In this document: in pieces, positions 5,267 to 7,000 of the stretch | Layout: every line of letters begins with the position of its first letter | How positions within the stretch are numbered: the first letter of the stretch is position 1 | Source of the DNA: an uncultured Desulfovibrio sp. | GTDB lineage: Bacteria; Desulfobacterota; Desulfovibrionia; Desulfovibrionales; Desulfovibrionaceae | Direction: 5' to 3' | Assembly: GCA_900553145.1 (NCBI GenBank) | Contig: USCL01000205.1 | Coordinates: 1-7,000 of the forward strand | DNA length: 7,000 nt | Translations under genes and position numbers: made by a program | Notes under the pieces: generated by a model | Database searches by the model: none | What the model saw: the letters and a program-made list of their open reading frames with translations, nothing else | What the model was told of the DNA's origin: nothing

Positions 5267-5545
5267 TCAGCTTGCATCCGGGAAGTAGAGGACATAGCCG
5301 AGCCCCATAGAGTCCATCTGGCTTCCTCCCAAAAATTCGTGAATGGTGTAAGGATCAACTTCTTCTGTTTCGCCTAAAAAACCGGCCAACGCGAGTGCGA
5401 TATCGAAGGGTTGAGCATCGTCATTCACAACTATGGCGGGGCATTTCTTGCCATACATGCCACGTCCGGAATAGCCGGGATAAAAGTTCATTTGGCCGTC
5501 ATGTTCTGCGCAGAAATTTTTCAGGGCATCAGCTATGTCAAACAT
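5267..5545 (-). CDS. Unknown 92-aa acidic protein
   Basis: A 92-residue soluble acidic protein. The most distinctive segment is YPGYSGRGMYGKKCPAIVV (residues about 22-40), after which come helices rich in Asp, Glu, Ala and Leu and a C-terminal GLGYVLYFP strand. The YSGRGMYGK stretch looks like a conserved core of small phage or mobile-element proteins I have seen before, but I cannot attach a function. There is no signal peptide or membrane segment. The ATG at 5545 has no clear Shine-Dalgarno (GATGTATTAAATG), unlike its neighbours, so translation may be weak or leaderless-like. It has its own leader element (copy B) and a hairpin behind it, suggesting an independent transcript. Confidence 0.68.
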   Translation of the reverse strand: MFDIADALKNFCAEHDGQMNFYPGYSGRGMYGKKCPAIVVNDDAQPFDIALALAGFLGETEEVDPYTIHEFLGGSQMDSMGLGYVLYFPDAS

Positions 5546-5578
5546 TTAATACATCGATATTGTTTGTTTTATTTGTTC

Positions 5579-5649
5579 CTGTGGGTACGTGATCCCTCTT
5601 TCAGGGATGGATTGCAAGCATTTTCTCTCGTATTTATTCGATTTTATTT
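5579..5649 (-). repeat. Shared leader element, copy B (before 92-aa gene)
   Basis: The most diverged of the three copies. It keeps AATAAATAC in place of the -10-like segment, GAGAGAAAAT, CTTGCAATC, CCATCCC, GAAAGAGGGATCAC and CCCACAGG. Its second paired segment is the strongest: ATCCCT-GAAAG-AGGGAT, a perfect 6-bp stem where copy A has CGC/GCG, so pairing is kept although bases differ. The first paired segment is CGAG/CTTG with one G-T pair. It ends 34 bases before the start of the 92-aa gene and begins immediately after the terminator of the 120-aa gene. Confidence 0.7.
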
Positions 5650-5678
5650 GAAAAGAGGCTCCCCGAAGGGAGCCCTTT
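5650..5678 (-). terminator. Terminator of the 120-aa gene, UUCG loop
   Basis: On the minus strand GGCTCCC-TTCG-GGGAGCC (5657-5663 with 5668-5674) forms a 7-bp stem with the very stable C(UUCG)G tetraloop, flanked by AAAG before and TCTTTT after. It lies a few bases beyond the stop codon at 5681 and directly before leader copy B. This cleanly separates the 120-aa gene from the next transcript, which implies the 92-aa gene needs its own promoter. Confidence 0.85.
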
Positions 5679-5680
5679 CA

Positions 5681-6043
5681 TTACATCCACGCCTCAAGCT
5701 GCCGGATGGTCTCTGCGGCGACGTCGTGGTCTTCCGGGATAACTGTGTCCACTGTCTGCCAGAGTGCCCGGTATGTCTTGTCCGCAGGCAGGCCCGCGCA
5801 GAGCAGTTTGCAGCTCATGGACTCGGCAACGCCAAGACAGAATTGATCGATGGGGTCAGGGGTGCCGACCAGCATGACGACGTCAGCCTGCTCGCAGCGG
5901 GCCTTCATCTCATAGATCGCTTCCCGCTCACTTGCGGTCTGCAGCAGCAGGGTCATCTCCGGGAACCGGAGTTGAAGAAGTCCCTTCATAAGCGACGTGG
6001 CGACGGTATTCTGCGAGCCGGTGATGAAGTACACAGTCAGCAT
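5681..6043 (-). CDS. Small Rossmann-like protein, possibly deoxyribosyltransferase/SLOG-like
   Basis: A 120-aa protein with an alternating strand-helix pattern: strand VYFITGS (4-10), helix, strand TLLLQ, helix with EAIYEMKARCEQ, strand ADVVMLVGT (53-61), then DQFCLGVAESM, strand CKLLCAG and a final helix. The order ADVV-GT-xxx-D-xxx-xG-xAES is like nucleoside 2-deoxyribosyltransferase and SLOG/LOG-type nucleotide-binding folds, in which an acidic residue and a small-residue turn bind a nucleotide. The expected catalytic Glu of the ExG motif is replaced here (FCLG), so enzymatic activity is doubtful. AGGAG about 5 bases before the ATG at 6043 supports the start. Single gene with its own leader (copy C) and a strong terminator. 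Fold likely, function unknown. Confidence 0.72.
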   Translation of the reverse strand: MLTVYFITGSQNTVATSLMKGLLQLRFPEMTLLLQTASEREAIYEMKARCEQADVVMLVGTPDPIDQFCLGVAESMSCKLLCAGLPADKTYRALWQTVDTVIPEDHDVAAETIRQLEAWM

Positions 6044-6086
6044 GGCATGTTCTCCTATGTATTTATTTTTATTTGATAAACCATTT

Positions 6087-6157
6087 CCGTGACTGTGTGA
6101 TCGCTCTTTTCTCAGGTGGTTGCAAGTCTTTTCTTGCTGATATTATTCATTTTTTTT
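6087..6157 (-). repeat. Shared leader element, copy C (before 120-aa gene)
   Basis: Copy C is closest to copy A. Minus-strand landmarks: A-run, GAATAATATCAGCAAG, AAAAGACTTGCAACC, AAAAGAGCGATCACACAG and CACGG. The first hairpin is perfect here: GCAAG-AAAAGA-CTTGC. TAATAT in the A/T-rich part is a good -10-like hexamer at the same place as TAAAAT in copy A; no matching -35 is conserved. It begins about 21 bases after the stop of the tail-fibre gene, with no terminator visible between them, and ends 44 bases before the 120-aa gene. Confidence 0.75.
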
Positions 6158-6178
6158 GTATTAGTGGGACACGCCCGA

Positions 6179-6927
6179 TTACAGCTTCATGATGAAGCAT
6201 AGGGCATAATAGGGCGGCAGGGTGCTGAGGGCCTGCGCCGTGAGCGTGTGGGTGTGCCCGCCGTCGGTGACGGTGTGCCCGTGCGCGGCGGTCGTAACCG
6301 CGTGCGTGTGGCCGTTATCGGTGATGCCGTGGCCATGTTCGGATGAACCGACCGCATGGGCATGGCCGGGGTCGGAAACGCCGTGGCCGTGTGCCCATGA
6401 GTTGCCGGTATTATGAATGAACTGCCTGTAGGGAGTGCACTGTGTATCTGCTCCCATAAAACCTTGAGCACTATCATGCATTCCCATCTTATTAAGACGG
6501 CCACCATCAAAATTATGATAATGGCTTGGCAGGGTATTCCCATCCAGCGTCGTGCCCTGAATGCCGATTCCGGTTCCCGCGGCTCCTGTCCAGATGGAGA
6601 GGGCAGCGCCTTGAACAGCGATTCCGGTTCCTGAACTTCCCGCCGTGCCGCCGGGTGCGGCGGTGCCGAGGCCGATCCCTGTTTTGGCGCTTCCGGCGGA
6701 AACGCTGGGGGTAGCCGTTTTCGCACCTCCGGTTGTTCCGGAGGCGTATCCTTTCCCCGCCCCGAGGATGAAGCGGTCGGTCAAATCGGGCGTGCCGTTG
6801 GTGCCGTCGCACAGTGCCCACCCCGTGGGGATGGTTTCAGCAGAGCCCGACCACATGCCGATGAAACCGCCGGGGACAAGGTAGAGCCTGAGCCGTTCGA
6901 TGATCTGGAGGATGGTGGGGAGTGCCA

Positions 6928-6928
<1 letters not shown>
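6179..6928 (-). CDS. Phage tail fibre / tail-collar protein with HxH tip
   Basis: A 249-aa structural protein, probably the host-recognising end of the tail. Residues about 20-60 match the tail-collar pattern (GFIGMWSG, PTGWALCDGT, TPDLTDRFILGAG). A Gly/Ala/Thr-rich shaft follows in which TGI recurs at 83, 101 and 119, an 18-residue period. Then comes NTLPSHYHNF, a linker, and a tip with HxH at 180, 189, 198, 207, 216 and 225, exactly nine residues apart, ending LPPYYALCFIMKL. In T4 gp37, similar HxH motifs hold iron ions along the trimer axis; a metal-bound trimer is inferred here. The ATG at 6928 has GGGGGG about 7 bases upstream and forms TGATG with the stop of the upstream frame. No terminator follows it. 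Confidence 0.9.

Positions 6929-7000
<72 letters not shown>

Noticed and set aside
5411..6076. Plus-strand frame of 221 codons across the 92- and 120-aa genes
   Set aside because: It spans two leader elements and a strong terminator, which two separate minus-strand genes explain better.
5153..6157. CRISPR array or sigma54 promoters as explanation for the three repeats
   Set aside because: Repeats are about 70 bp, diverged and separated by whole genes, not short spacers. The TTGCA block has no GG ten bases upstream of its GC, as a sigma54 site would need.

Overview
The window reads as one end of a temperate-phage genome integrated next to a tRNA-Arg gene in a GC-rich bacterium. The integrase, CII-type and repressor proteins have the flavour of Desulfovibrionaceae (Desulfovibrio/Bilophila) prophages. 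That placement is an impression from protein style and base composition, not a database result.

Left flank (1-595): GC-rich sequence with no convincing gene. It carries two clear minus-strand rho-independent terminators. The second one sits just beyond a tRNA fragment (596-640, minus strand) that runs from the anticodon loop to CCA and matches the 3' half of tRNA-Arg(UCU). No 5' half is present, so this is most simply the displaced att copy: chromosome to the left, prophage to the right, and the complete tRNA expected at the far end of the prophage.

Lysogeny module (641-3920): a leader with repeats precedes a full-length tyrosine integrase (plus). It converges on, and overlaps, a minus-strand early operon. 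In order of transcription that operon holds a Cro-like HTH protein, a CII-family (Phage_CP76-like) regulator, a 21-residue membrane peptide not reported by standard ORF cut-offs, and a small excisionase-like HTH protein. The divergent 109-bp gap at 3254-3362 separates this operon from a CI-type repressor (plus) that has a coiled-coil tail instead of a self-cleaving peptidase domain. An inverted repeat lies exactly in the spacer of the candidate early promoter.

Accessory ('moron') block (3888-6178): four minus-strand genes, in order of transcription a 120-aa Rossmann-like protein, a 92-aa unknown, a 320-aa amidoligase-family protein and a 75-aa companion. Each of the first three is preceded, 34-44 bases before its start, by a diverged copy of the same ~70-bp element (6087-6157, 5579-5649, 5153-5222). 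Hairpins lie before two of the copies. This looks like a set of separately initiated transcripts under shared control and is the most interesting feature of the window.

Right end (6179-7000): a complete tail-fibre/tail-collar protein with a C-terminal tip of HxH motifs spaced every nine residues. It is translationally coupled to the end of an upstream gene. That upstream gene runs into a (CT)17 tract continuing to the last base of the window, which is either a hypermutable repeat or an assembly artefact.
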